Part shown: in pieces, positions 34,809 to 45,445 of the stretch
Position numbering within the stretch: the first letter of the stretch is position 1
Layout of the letters: the number at the start of each line of letters is the position of its first letter
Assembly: GCA_029582265.1 (NCBI GenBank)
Contig: CM055820.1
Coordinates: 17,442,485-17,506,484 of the forward strand
DNA from: Zoroaster sp. YZ-2022
Taxonomy: Eukaryota > Echinodermata > Asteroidea > Forcipulatida > Zoroasteridae
Direction: 5' to 3'
Length of the DNA: 64,000 nt
Notes under the pieces: generated by a model
Told to the model about the DNA's origin: nothing
Database searches by the model: none
Seen by the model: only the letters and a program-made list of their open reading frames with translations
Program-made: the position numbers and the translations under genes

Positions 34809-36228
34809 AGGATCCGCGACATAACAAGTTATGATGGCGTTATTTTATAGGTGATAATTAATAAACACTAAATCAAAAGAAAAAACGAGTTTATTACCCC
34901 GTGTCTATTTTTTAATTATTTTTTTTCATTTAAAAATATTACCCCTTCGGAACGCCCACAAAAATTCCCGCTGGCTCATGAATATATGACGTCATGCGCG
35001 TGACGTAACGGGGTAAGGAAAGCGAAGAACGCTTCTCACGGTCCTGGCCTGGCAACGCGAAGCTACATGTGTAACGTTAAGCTGCAGTTAGTATTCACGT
35101 TTGCTCAAATGGATTCATTAGATTCATCCGATAGTGAAATTTTGTCCAAACCACGATCATGACGACATAAATATAGATCACGGTGGAGAACAGGCTGTTA
35201 TTCAGCCCTATATGTTAGAGTCTGATCCATCGTTTGAATGGAACGTTTGCAGAATCTTATCAAGTTTAAAGATCCTTAAGTCTGATCGCCATTATAGCAA
35301 TATCATCTTTCATTTTTATATATTAATAGCCTACATGTTGAGTCAATAGTATGAATGATCCCTCAAAAATAATCATAACAGTTGGAAATGCCTGTATGTT
35401 AATATATGTTTATATGTTAATTTTAATATTTGTATTAGCATTGAGAAAGGACCAGATGACAATACACACAATTGATTCTTTCTGAAGAGATGTTTTATTA
35501 ATGGCTCACCGTGTGTACAATAGCAATTATTGTGTTCCGAAAATGTTTTGAATTCTGGCTGATATTTTTGACAAACATTACTGTGGTTAAATGGAGTTAA
35601 GGAATCGCTGGGGTTAACAAACGACTAGCTGTCGTCTGTACCTAAGTACAGTATTGATACTGACAAATACTGACAATGAGCACCATTTAGTCCATGGGCT
35701 ACAGACCGGAACCCTCCACCCCTCCCCCCACCCCCCCCCCCCCGGGTTTGGAGACTACTTTTTTGGGCAGCCTATTGTATGCCATTGCAATATTTGCTTG
35801 TCTGCAAAAAATACTGATTGGTGGCGGGGTCAAATTTACCCCCCACAAATACCCCCGACGCAGATCACATGTATGTAGTTCGGCTCTATGTGTCTTCCCC
35901 ATGATGGATTAGGTATCTGGGAAATGATCTACAGTGTAGGAATAATAAATTGGTATGTAACGTTACACATGTAGCTTCGCGTTGCCAGGCCAGGACCGTG
36001 AGAAGCGTTCTTCGCTTTCCTTACCCCGTTTACGTCACGCGCATGACGTCATATATTCATGAGCCAGCGGGAATTTTTGTGGGCGTTCCGAAGGGGTAAT
36101 ATTTTTAAATGAAAAAAATTGTTAAAAATAGACATGGGGTAATAAACTCGTTTTTTCTTTTTGATTTAGTGTTTTTTAATTATCACCTATAAAATAACGC
36201 CATCATAACTTGGTATGTCACGGATCCT
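34809..36228. mobile_element. 1.42-kb element with about 280-bp inverted repeats, TTAA flanks
   Basis: The left arm (34809-35090) runs from AGGATCCGCGACATAACAAG to GCTACATGTGTAACGTT. The right arm (about 35953-36228) is its reverse complement with few differences. Each arm contains TGACGTCATGCGCGTGACGT and AACGCGAAGCTACATG. TTAA sits at 34805-34808 and 36229-36232, a piggyBac-type target, although the TTTAAA flanks are themselves palindromic so the exact duplication is ambiguous. The interior has a broken frame (next entry). No transposase is present, so it is non-autonomous. Confidence 0.88.
35109..35290 (+). pseudogene. Short coding remnant inside the 1.42-kb element
   Basis: Just inside the left arm, ATG at 35109 begins MDSLDSSDSEILSKP and then meets a stop. 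An overlapping frame continues as HDDINIDHGGEQAVIQPYML, then ESDPSFEW. An acidic, serine-rich N-terminus followed by QPYM and ESD resembles the start of cnidarian/echinoderm-type hypothetical proteins with an IQPY-type motif. This resemblance is from memory and weak. A frameshift separates the two parts. It may be a first exon captured by the transposon together with its promoter. Confidence 0.35.
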
Positions 36229-36263
36229 TTAAAGGATGAAACTTAAGTCCTTATGAAACTTAA

Positions 36264-36356
36264 GTCCTTTTCACACGACGAAAAAAAGCCAACATTCCTT
36301 GAGAAATGTTCTCAATGTTTGAGAAATATTACAAAATGAGCTTCGTGTGAAAGGAC
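36264..36356. repeat. Short inverted-repeat element
   Basis: GTCCTTTTCACACGA at 36264 faces TCGTGTGAAAGGAC at 36343-36356. The interior ATTCCTTGAGAAATGTTCTC has a diverged second copy just downstream (CATTCCTTGCGAAATTTTCT, to about 36410). A direct repeat GAAACTTAAGTCCTT (about 36238 and 36255) lies at the left edge. No coding. Confidence 0.65.
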
Positions 36357-36419
36357 ACCAATGTTTGAGATGTCCTACATTCCTTGCGAAATTTTCTCAA
36401 ACATTGAGACGTCCTAAAT

Positions 36420-38331
36420 AATCAAACTTCGACGTCTTCAACATACCTCACGTCACGTCAACTGCAGACAGAGGGCGCTATGCAGGACTTAAATATTATT
36501 TGTTTTGGGGTCCTTTATATATTTGTTGTTTTTTCCCTTTATATATGGTTTTGCCATTAAATGTATGGTTTTGCTCTTTAATATTTATTTTAGTAATATG
36601 TATTTGTAAGTGGACATTTAATCACGATGAAATATATTACTCTGCAGTATGCAAACACTGACATAATGTGTGCTTTCATTGAGGTAATACCATTACCAGT
36701 GGCGGCAGTAATACCAGTTGGGGACGGTAGAGAATTTGACCAATAACGTTACCGGTACCCACACTCCCCCTCTCCCAAACAAAAACATTTAACAAAATTA
36801 TTTAATAAATTAATTTAAAAATAAATAAACCAAAAAAAAAAATATATATATATATACATAACTAAATTTTGTTTAATAATAATTATAATTTGTTTACTAT
36901 TATAGGCACAAAGTCATGAATTTCAAGGTGTTTTTTGTTACGCTAACGGGGAAGTTTATTGAAACAAAATTCCCTATATACACTGATATGGGTGTCTGTA
37001 ATAACTAATATTGAACAAAATGTAATAATGTCATAATTTGTGTCTCCCTGTCATAGTGGGGACATTGACACCTTCGCCTCCCCCCGGGATCGCCGCCCAT
37101 TTGTAATACTGTGTATATACTGTGAACACAGTGTGAACACTCTGTAAAATCTCTCTTACGGTCGATTTTGTGAAATATAGCTACGATTGACAGATTCGAC
37201 GCTGCTCCATTATCCGTGTGATCACGCTATGCAAGCAGACAGTTATTTTGTATGTAAACATGATGCCACCGTGATTCTATCGTCTGTTCAATTCACACTT
37301 TGAAACATCACGACTCAATGGGCTACACCGAGAAAAAGTAATATAGCGTTTAATGTGTTTGGTCGTCGCACTGTGGTATCATCACATGGGGGTGACATGA
37401 CCACAGTCGTGGTAAAACAAACTCATTGTAAACACAGTGTGATTGTGCCAACAATGTGATATTTGGTTAAGGGTGCATCCAGTTTTTTTTTTTATAAAAG
37501 TGGAAGCACACTGCCAAAACAAGCACGGTAAATTTAAAGGCATGGTGATAAAAAGCCCCCCCCCCCCCCCGGATCCGATACCCATGTGCTCTCTTTACAT
37601 GGATCCTCTGTAGAGTTTACACACTCTTAATCAATCAAGGCGCTCAAACTACAAAAAGTGGATACAAAAGTGATTTATTTTTCTCCCAAGATGTGAGAGT
37701 ACCGGTAGATTTCGATGTTGATTACTTACCGACGGAATTATGAAGATGGTACGGAGGTATTTCCCTTCCTGCACGGTCCCTACAGCAGGACGGACTTTAA
37801 CACGAGCAGTAGAGCAACGGGAACTAAGTTGGTCAACAATTATTGCTAGAAACTTCAACAGTATATAGTCTCATGGGCGGTGGGATGGCGTGGTTTATTC
37901 CGGCCTCTCTGTCTCTCTCTCTCTCTCTCTTTCTCTCTTGCTTTCTGTAAGCTCGTGGGATATTCGTGGGCTGCGTTACCCGTGTGGTATATAGCTTCGT
38001 AAGAGACGTCCTTGGTGATACCATAGAAAGGTGATACTGGTTGAAAGCGCAGTACTGACTCCTACTTTATGCTTTGAGGATTCACCTGAGCCCTGCGGCT
38101 GTTTCATGCTCCGCAGCATGCCCATCCAATTGAATGTTTTGGGGTGTTTTTTTTCGAAATAAAGTTTCGAGATAGGAGAGGGTCCGTGTTTATGCTAAGT
38201 GCAGAATTGAACGCGGCACAGGAAATAGTCGCATGTAACTATTGGTGTAAAATACTCAAAAATACTCAAATGCCAAGAGCAAGTTCGGGGCAGAAACAGA
38301 CAACATTAAATATGTTTTGTTATTGACTATT
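36420..38331. other. No gene recognised; simple repeats
   Basis: Holds a (TA)n patch at about 36840-36855, poly-C tracts near 37080 and 37557-37570, and a (CT)n run at about 37908-37938. The motif AACACAGTGTGAACACTCTG and neighbours near 37125 form short direct repeats. Frames at 37382-38326 have no recognised domain. Confidence 0.5.
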
Positions 38332-38667
38332 GGAGTGCCATGGTCGAGCGGTTTAGTGCATCGGATTTGTGTTCTGATGGCTGAGTTGTCAGAATGTGGG
38401 TTCGAAACCCAACCGCGACCATGGTGCTTGTGTCCTTGAGCAAGACACTTTACCATAATTGCTTCTCTCCACCCAGGGGTAAATGGGCACCTGTGAGGGC
38501 AGAGTTGGTTGTTGTGTTTGCTGAAATGGCAGCAATTGAGCTGTATACTCAAGAGATGGGATGGTTTCAGGAATGATTTATGAGCCTGATGAGCAGGGGT
38601 AATAATGTCATGCGCCTTGAGTACCAGTTTGGTGGATACGTGCGCTATATAAGTCTACATTATTAGA
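38332..38667 (+). mobile_element. tRNA-derived SINE, copy 1
   Basis: The 5' part resembles a Leu/Ser-type tRNA: an A-box-like TGGTCGAGCGGTTTAGTGCA near 38342 and a B-box GGTTCGAAACCC near 38399. A conserved body follows with TTGAGCAAGACACTTTACCA, CTTCTCTCCACCCAGGGGTA and GGTTTCAGGAATGATTTATG. The 3' end is GTGGATACGTGCGCTATATA then a short ATT tail. Compared with copies at 56678 and 61712 it lacks the ATTAGCCCTATATG stretch and part of GTATACTCCCCAGGGAGCTG. It would be transcribed by RNA polymerase III and mobilised by a LINE with a similar tail. Confidence 0.92.
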
Positions 38668-39244
38668 GATGTGTCGTAAGAGTGCAAATTGTTTTCACAC
38701 TCAGTTCAGTTGTAATTCACAAACAACGATCACAAACAACGGCAAACATGTGGGTTGTTCTTAAACCCCCTCGACCCCCTCGACCCCCACGACCCCCACG
38801 ACCCCCACGACCCCATCGACCCCTCGACCCCACGACGTACGCTCATATAAACGAAGCAACACATACTCGCGGAATTCACTACCACCAGTGCAGTACGAAT
38901 GTATGTATGTATGTATTTCGCAATGCCCATGCGCAAGCATGTCGCATGGCTGGCCGGTCTGCGCCAGAATCAAATTGTATCCCAAATGGGAACCTGTTTT
39001 TGGCCCAAGTTCGAAAATGGCTAGCTCGCTAGCCTGTTGTGCCCGCGTTTGCTGCATGACGACCTGTCGTCGCGAAATCAACGAATTTATAATGCTGCCA
39101 CAAGCCAAGTTATACCATTCCCGAGTAGATAATTTCATATTCTATCAAAAAAATTGCATACTTATGTCGGATTTCAAGACGGCCCGAGTTCGAAAATGGC
39201 TAGCTCGCTAGCCTGTTGCGCCGTTTGCTATAGAACGCTACAGC

Positions 39245-39620
39245 TGCTCGGTGCCCATATCGCTTCATTCGGCTGATTCACCATTTCATTCGGCCGATTC
39301 ACCATTTCATTCTGCTATATCACCATTTCATTCGGCTGATTCACCATTTCATTCGGCTACTCATCATTTCATTTGCCCAATCATCATTTCATTCGGCTAG
39401 TCTTCATTTCGTTCGCCTTTTCGTCATTTCATTCGGCAGTACGGTCGTCATTTCATTCGGCCATTCACCATTTCATTTGCCCAATCATCATTTCATTCGG
39501 CTATTCACCATTTCATTTGCCCAATCATCATTTCATTCGGCTAGTCTTCATTTCGTTCGGCTTTTCATCATTTCATTCGGCTAGTCATCATTTCATTCGG
39601 CTATTCACCATTTCATTTGC
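39245..39620 (+). repeat. 21-bp minisatellite, left arm
   Basis: About 18 units of CATTTCATTCGGCTATTCAC and variants (CATTTCATTTGCCCAATCAT, ATTTCGTTCGGCTTTTCATC). The units group into a higher-order period of about 60-65 bp. The right arm at 40630-40985 carries the inverted array with the same order of variants near the centre, so the array predates or arose with the inversion. Confidence 0.9.
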
Positions 39621-40629
39621 CACCAAGATCAAGCTAGCCGCGGATTCAACCGCGGATTCAGCCGCGGATTCAACCGCGGATTCTGCTGCAGGTTTTCTCA
39701 CGGATTTAACCGGATCGGGTCAGTTTAAAAACTGGATAGATGTAAATTTAAAACCCACGATCAGGTTGGTCCAGTGCGTGTGAATACTGCACTCAATACG
39801 GTACGTTTCCACACGGCCGGGCGCAGGCGAAATGAAATGATGATTGCGCCCAGCCTCTGTCGTTAAGCGTAATCTTATAACGCCAAAACCACGATATGCC
39901 CTAAGGTGAAATGTCATCTCCATAATTCGTTAACAAAAATTAACAAAAATTAACATTATAGGGGGCACAAATTGTTTTAACTTTTGATGAGTTGGTCACA
40001 AATACTCTGCATTGTGTAACTATACACGGCATATACCGGCGATAATGGTACATATTCTAGCGTCACTTTAATTATGACCAACTCGTCAAAAGTTAAAACA
40101 ATTTGTGCCCCCTTTAATGTTAATTTTGTTAATTTTGTTAATGAATTATAAAGATGACATTTCAACTTAGGGCATATCGTGGTTTTGGCTTGATACGATT
40201 AATATTTCATAATTAAAGGGACTCTAGAATATGTACCATTATCGCCGGTATATGCCGTGTATATATAGTTAAACAATGCAGAGTATTTGTGACCAACTCG
40301 TCAAAAGTTAAAACAATTTGTGCCCTATTTAATGTTATTTTTTGTTAACTTTTGTTAACGAATTATGGAGATGACATTTCACCTTAGGGCATATCGTGGT
40401 TTTGGCGTTATAAGATTACGCTTTTAACGACAGAGGCTGGGCGCAATCATCATTTCATTTCGCCTGCGCCCGGCCGTGTGGAAACGTACCGTATTGAGTG
40501 CAGTATTCACACGCACTGGACCAACCTATCCAGTTTTTAAACTGACCCGATCCGGTTAAATCCGTGAGAAAACCTGCAGCTGAATCCGCGGTTGAATCCG
40601 CGGTTGAATCCGCGACTAGCTTGATCTTG

Positions 40630-40985
40630 GTGGCAAATGAAATGGTGAATAGCCGAATGAAATGATGACTAGCCGAATGAAATGATGAAAAGCCGAACGA
40701 AATGAAGACTAGCCGAATGAAATGATGATTGGGCAAATGAAATGGTGAATAGCCGAATGAAATGAAGACTAGCCGAATGAAATGATGATTGGGCAAATGA
40801 AATGGTGAATGGCCGAATGAAATGACGACTAGCCGAATGAAATGACGAAAAGGCGAACGAAATGAAGACTAGCCGAATGAAATGATGATTGGGCAAATGA
40901 AATGATGAGTAGCCGAATGAAATGGTGATATAGCAGAATGAAATGGTGAATCGGCCGAATGAAATGGTGAATCAGCCGAATGAAG
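40630..40985 (-). repeat. 21-bp minisatellite, right arm
   Basis: The reverse complement of the left array (GTGAATAGCCGAATGAAATG units). Both arrays read open in frames rich in HFIRL/FHSA, which is a consequence of the 21-bp (7-codon) period and not evidence for a protein. Confidence 0.9.
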
Positions 40986-41312
40986 CGATATGGGCACCGA
41001 AGGCAGCTGTAGCGTTCCATAGTTTGCTGCATGACGACCTGTTGTCGCGAAATCAACGAATTTATAATGCTGCCACAAGCCAAATTATACCATTCCCGAG
41101 TAGATAATTTCATATTCTATCAAAAAAATTGCATACTTATGTCGGATTTTTGCTAGTTGGGTGAGGGCGCAGTTTTTGGCAACGTTCTTCCTACAACTAA
41201 TTACGGTCGTAGAAGGATATCGCTTCTGATAATGAGCGCGCGTACGTCGCGGGGGTCGAGGGGTCGTGGGTCGTGGGGTCGTGTCGTGGGGTCGAGGGGG
41301 TTTAAGAACAAC

Positions 41313-42013
41313 GCCAAACGTGTATGCAAACGTTTTCCAGAACTTAAAGCCTGACTTGAACGAGAAGTTCTTTTTTAAAAAACAAATGAGCTTTGAACCT
41401 TGTTTGTAATATTATTATTTCATGTTAATAAAAAATTATGATGTTATTAAGCTTAAGGTTTTTTCGTAATTTGGATTGAAAAAATTGGGCCCCCCCCCCC
41501 TTCAGTGTTTCTGTTCATTTCACACCTGAGTAACTTCTTCTTACTCTTACGTGTATGATGTTTATACATTGTCTCACTTTGTCTTTGAGAAAGAACCTGC
41601 TAGAAACGTAAGGCTAATAACAGTTCTTTTGCATTTATACTCCAGGTCCTTTAGGTTGGTAAGCAGTTTGCAACAGCTAATTCTCTATTTATTTATTTTT
41701 TAAATCGTTAAAAAATCGTCAAAATGATTAATCATCCGAACGCATTTAGGCCCCTAATAAGTAATACAAAATAATAAATATCTAACAAAATATTAAAGCT
41801 AAAATTATTTCAATCGAAATAATGTTCAAACTGTAAATGAATATTTATTTTGCATAGTTACCAATCAGCGTTGCGGAAATTACTCTTTCCAGCCGGGGTC
41901 ATTTGGTAGAAACGAGGTAGAATCAGGGGGCGATGTGTGGCCATTATAATGAGTATTCTTACTTTCTTTGAATCAAGACACGCATTTAACAACCAATCTA
42001 AGCCATGAGTAAA
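41313..42013. other. No gene; dispersed repeat fragment
   Basis: The stretch 41588-41690 matches 26475-26610 (GAGAAAGAACCTGCT, AGGTCCTTTAGGTTGGTA, AGCTAATTCTCT). A poly-C run lies at about 41490. The rest is AT-rich and unassigned. Confidence 0.5.
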
Positions 42014-42182
42014 GGCAGGTTAATACTTCACGCGAATGCGAAGCGAAATCAACACCTGAGATTCACGCGAATGATTCGAAAGGGTTGACACATTTCACGC
42101 GAATCATATAAAGGCCTACGCCGCGAATTTATGTGGCGTCAAATTTCACTTCGCGTTCGCTCGCGTGAAGTATGAACCGGCC
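42014..42182. mobile_element. 169-bp MITE with TAAA flanks
   Basis: The left end GGCAGGTTAATACTTCACGC and the right end, read in reverse, GGCCGGTTCATACTTCACGC are inverted repeats with two mismatches in 20. The similarity continues through the GCGAA-rich parts of both arms. Flanks are TAAA at 42010-42013 and 42183-42186. The interior is non-coding. It lies in what may be the last intron of the sulfotransferase gene. Confidence 0.82.
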
Positions 42183-42639
42183 TAAATATTTTGAAGGAAA
42201 AAAAAACATTCACAGTTTTGACAGAAAACACTTGGAGCCAAGTTACCTTTTGGACGATAATTCGTTATTTTGAATATTGTACCTTCCCTTTAACATTTCC
42301 CATTCGGCTCATCTTCCAATGTTTTGACCACCAGTGCGGATGTTCCAGTAGATCAATATTGAAAGACTCCGTTGAGGTGACACTCACGTACAATGTTGTT
42401 TTATTTTGCATATTGTTTTGTATGGAATACAAAACCCGAATATTTGATAATGATAATAAAACAAAATTGAATTGCATGGACTTTTGTTTGCGCACACTTC
42501 AAATACAGTGACGTAACGATGGTGACACGTCCCCCCCCCCCGGCCCAAGGCCTGACAACATTTGTTGTCATTAATCAAACGCTGTGCTGATTTTCTTTGA
42601 CAAATCACATAAACACTTGAGCATTTCTGTAATAATTGT

Positions 42640-42660
42640 TGTGTTGTCTTTCCTTTTTAG
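42640..42660 (+). promoter_or_regulatory. Splice acceptor of the sulfotransferase exon
   Basis: A pyrimidine-rich tract ending TTTCCTTTTTAG directly precedes the open frame. It explains why no ATG is needed at the exon start: the first in-frame Met lies at residue 30, well inside the conserved region. Confidence 0.8.
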
Positions 42661-43620
42661 GTGACATTGAGAAATTACAACCTTCATGCAGATTTTAAGC
42701 CATTGCTAAAATCCAAATCACTATCCGATGCCCGCTCCACCTTAGAAATGGAGAACTACCGCTATTTGCAGCACCCAGGCGAACTCAATCGAACATACGA
42801 TGTATTGAAAACGCAACGGCTACGAAATCAAGTTCTGCAAGAAACATGTGACCAACTTGAGCATCACCTCCCAGTCTGGCCACCGCCTCGTCATCTAGTC
42901 GTAGATGACCAAAACAAGTTTCTCTTCTGCGAGGTTCGGAAGGTGTCATCAATAACTTGGCGCCGAGTTCTGGATAGCGTAGCCTTGGCGAATTCGACCG
43001 GTAATGTCACGGGTGGGTTACGGCGACTTGGCACGTACTCAGACCGGGAGAAAGAAAGCCGGCTGCGTCATTATACCAAGTTCATGTTTGTCAGGGAGCC
43101 CATGTTGAGATTATTCTCCGGATGGCGCGACAAGTTCGTAGCCGGGCCGCAGAGGCGTGACTATGAAGCCGTTTGGGGCCCCAAGATTAGACGCTTCTCC
43201 AACCTTTCTACAATAAATAACTCATCGGTGTCTCAAGGACAAGTACGTCAAACACAAAACATCAGCTTCCTGGAATTTGTGCGGTATCTCACAGGCTCGG
43301 TCCCTTCCCTGTTACTGCGAGACATGCACTGGGAGCCCTACCTCTCCCGGTGTCGCCCTTGCCGCATTCGCTACGATTTTGTCGGGCATTACGAGACGTT
43401 GAGCCATGACGCCGCAGCTATTCTCCGAGTCATCGCTCACCAACTCGGTCGCCCCGTCACTTTTCCTATAGGCCGGTCGAATACACCTAGTTTGGCAAGA
43501 TGGGAGTTCACCAAACTGGCAGACAAAGACATTTCCAGATTAGCAAGACTTTATGAATTAGATTACAAACTTTTTGGATATTCAATGGATCGTTTCGTGG
43601 ATTGGCTGCAGTCTCAGTGA
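42661..43620 (+). CDS. Carbohydrate sulfotransferase (Sulfotransfer_2, CHST8-14/HNK-1ST-like), last exon
   Basis: Moves sulfate from PAPS to a sugar in the Golgi lumen; the acceptor sugar cannot be told from sequence. The exon follows a good acceptor (TGTTGTCTTTCCTTTTTAG, AG at 42659-42660) and reads 319 codons to TGA. Counting from the exon start: residues 87-101 FLFCEVRKVSSITWR correspond to the 5'-phosphosulfate loop (usually PKVGCTNW-like; here Arg and Ser replace the usual Pro and Cys); 141-159 FMFVREPMLRLFSGWRDKF is the 3'-phosphate site; 223-234 HWEPY...RCRPC and 238-247 YDFVGHYETL are family hallmarks; 298-307 YELDYKLFGY is the typical C-terminal motif. N-glycosylation sequons occur at 43, 111, 115, 181, 187 and 200, fitting a luminal enzyme. 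The N-terminal tail, anchor and stem must lie in upstream exons not identified here. The frame is intact, so the gene is probably functional. Confidence 0.93.
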   Translation: MTLRNYNLHADFKPLLKSKSLSDARSTLEMENYRYLQHPGELNRTYDVLKTQRLRNQVLQETCDQLEHHLPVWPPPRHLVVDDQNKFLFCEVRKVSSITWRRVLDSVALANSTGNVTGGLRRLGTYSDREKESRLRHYTKFMFVREPMLRLFSGWRDKFVAGPQRRDYEAVWGPKIRRFSNLSTINNSSVSQGQVRQTQNISFLEFVRYLTGSVPSLLLRDMHWEPYLSRCRPCRIRYDFVGHYETLSHDAAAILRVIAHQLGRPVTFPIGRSNTPSLARWEFTKLADKDISRLARLYELDYKLFGYSMDRFVDWLQSQ

Positions 43621-43836
43621 TTAGAGAGTTAACAGTACGTCGTAACAATGGCCTATTAACTGTCCATTTTGGTAAATTGCCCCACTGTGTAAAGAGACCT
43701 AGTCCTCATACCGTTACTTTGTGTTATTTATATTGTCTTTTACGATTATTAATAACAAAACAATATGATTTTAATTTATCAAATTTAGATATCAAATTAC
43801 AACAATGTTTGTATTCTCATAAACACAGATGCATAA

Positions 43837-43842
43837 AATAAA
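43837..43842 (+). terminator. Poly(A) signal AATAAA of the sulfotransferase gene
   Basis: AATAAA lies 217 bp after the stop codon in an AT-rich 3' untranslated region, a normal distance. No other canonical signal lies between it and the stop codon. Confidence 0.65.
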
Positions 43843-44019
43843 CATACGCTAAGCACGTGAAGACTACTGGATTCTTTACTCTGAAGAGGAAACAAAGGGT
43901 TTCGTAAATTTCAAATTTATTTTTCTGTAATAGTAGGCGACGATATCTTTTACTGACCTGTGGGAGATGTTCCAAAACCTACGAGCTCTACGGTTCATCA
44001 TAATGTTGAGGGTTTGTTT

Positions 44020-44185
44020 ATGATATAAACCGAGGACAAGGAACAGTGGGTCCTCATTTGGAGGTTATTGTTTGCAGATGTCCTCAGTTGAAAAACGTGT
44101 ACAAATCAAATGAGAGGTGCCTTTAAAAAACAACAAAGGGAACAAAAGAGCGGAACAATAGCAGGTCCTCGGCTTACATTCCTAA
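44020..44185. repeat. Inverted copy of the 8.4-kb CCGAGGACA repeat
   Basis: TATAAACCGAGGACA, AAACGTGTACAAATC, AACAACAAAGGGAACAAAAG and AGGTCCTCGGCTTACA match, in reverse order and strand, the segment at 8424-8590. It is probably a dispersed transposon end with CCGAGGAC inverted repeats at each side. Confidence 0.7.
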
Positions 44186-44244
44186 ACAGTGATTTGGATA
44201 GATTCCCTGGAAGCTTTGTCCGGAAGTATTGAATTAACATTTTA

Positions 44245-44415
44245 AAGAGTTCGGTCAAGTTGAATTTTAACTTTTAAAAGTATTGAACTAACAACACTGG
44301 TAAATTTAGACTTAATTTGACTCCGAATTTAACTAATATAAAGTGTTGTCACTCACCGAACTCAGTGTTGTCACTCGCCGAAAAGGTGATTCAACACTTG
44401 AGGTTTAAGAGTGTG
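44245..44415. mobile_element. Foldback MITE, family B, copy 1
   Basis: Landmarks are TTTTAAAGAGTTCGGTCAAG at the left, TTAACTTTTAAAAGTATTGA, AGTGTTGTCACTCACCGAAC, and GATTCAACACTTGAGG plus TTTAAGAGTGTG at the right. Arms are imperfect inverted repeats (AAAGAGTTCGGT facing ACCGAACTC). The other copies are at 46506 and 54255. Confidence 0.85.
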
Positions 44416-45445
44416 AATACGACGGGTTTTTGTAGGAAAACCACATTTTCAAAACATTTTGACACTATATAAACGGCCTGAGGAAAATAAGAATATAGGC
44501 CTCCTGAAATCAGATATTAGGTAGAAACCAAGAGCTTACCGCTAATTTCTTTAGTTGTAGCTATATGTGATTAGGAGTGATCATATTTTTTATATGCAGA
44601 TAGGTGAAAATGTCTTTGTTATCCAAAGGAGCATTTACGGCAGAGGCCCACATACTGATTTAGTGCGGCCCATGGCCGTAGCCAAAGAGCAGGTGTGGGT
44701 ATGACACCCCAACCCCTCATTTTTTAAGGGTAATGTTGTTTACGCCTTCCCCTCATATTTTCTCCCCATTGTTCCGCCCCCCCTCCCTTCAAAATTTCAC
44801 ATGCTTACACCCACTTACAGCGATTTTGATGGTGTTCAAATTGTTACTGCCACTGAAGTCAGTCCCCCAAACAAAACCAAAAGATTATGGCTGCTTTTCA
44901 AATAAATTTCATTTTCCTTTTCCCTTGGTATATGCAATGAACTCAAAGTGTCCGTTTCCATTTCCTAGAGTGAGTACGCATGTTTATCGGAATGAAGTGG
45001 ATTTTTACCAATCTTATCAGGTAGTTATCTACCTGATAAGATTGACAGAATTTTGTTTCCAAACATACCACTGTTTGATAATTCATATTCAAAATGAAGT
45101 TCAGTCATCGCTTTGTCCGTACACTGTCGTGTGAATAAACTTGATGTTTTTCCAATTCAAGTCAAGTTACAAGTCATTTCTTTTCAAGTTAAATCAGTTT
45201 ATTTCTAAGTGAAAGCCAGGAACGAGACGTATTACATACAAGTCAAGTCTGTCACCTAACTGCTGTCATAATGTTGCGAAAATGTCACCAAAACTGTATC
45301 CCGGTCGTTCTTTGTAATCATGGTAATGAAAAAAAAAGACGTTTGATACATTTTCGTTGCAGTTTTTTCGGTCAATATTTTTGCTAATAATAAGCTGATG
45401 GGATATGCCTGTTGACGAGTAACTTCATAATGTTTCCAAGCCAAG
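44416..45445. other. No gene; repeat fragment
   Basis: ATGACACCCCAACCCCTC plus TTTAAGGGTA (about 44702-44730) recurs at 52588-52622, near a GTAGCC word typical of short hAT-like ends. The 133-codon plus frame at 44733-45134 overlaps this and has no recognised domain. Confidence 0.45.

Larger units (their letters stand above)
38750..41312. mobile_element. 2.6-kb foldback element with minisatellite arms
   Basis: The outer ends are TTGTTCTTAAACCCCCTCGA (about 38755) and its reverse complement (to about 41312), each carrying a run of CGACCCC/GGGGTCG words and then ACGACGTACG. Inner arms: 39245-39620 is an array of a 21-bp unit CATTTCATTCGGCTATTCAC; 40630-40985 is the same array inverted. Next inward, 39620-39880 (AACCGCGGATTC repeats, GGATCGGGTCAGTTTAAAAA) pairs with 40430-40630. 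The centre holds three copies, in both orientations, of a segment with AAAACAATTTGTGCCCC and CGGTATATGCCGTG. A 130-bp segment (TGCTGCATGACGACCTGTCG ... CATACTTATGTCGG) occurs at 39048 and 41024 in the same orientation, an exception to the inversion. Frames are repeat translations. The layout matches Foldback/TU-type elements. Confidence 0.85.

Noticed and set aside
38332..38420. A functional tRNA gene (A and B boxes present; likewise at 56678 and 61990)
   Set aside because: The tRNA-like head lacks a proper cloverleaf 3' half, runs into a shared SINE body and recurs with the same body three times.
39373..41113. Frames rich in HFIRLVFISF/FHSA repeats as a possible repeat protein
   Set aside because: The peptide repeats reflect the 21-bp minisatellite period in both arms of a foldback element. 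There is no signal peptide, start context or splice structure.
15431..43620. Joining the signal-anchor exon at 15.4 kb with the sulfotransferase exon at 42.7 kb into one gene
   Set aside because: They are on opposite strands, so they cannot be exons of one ordinary transcript.
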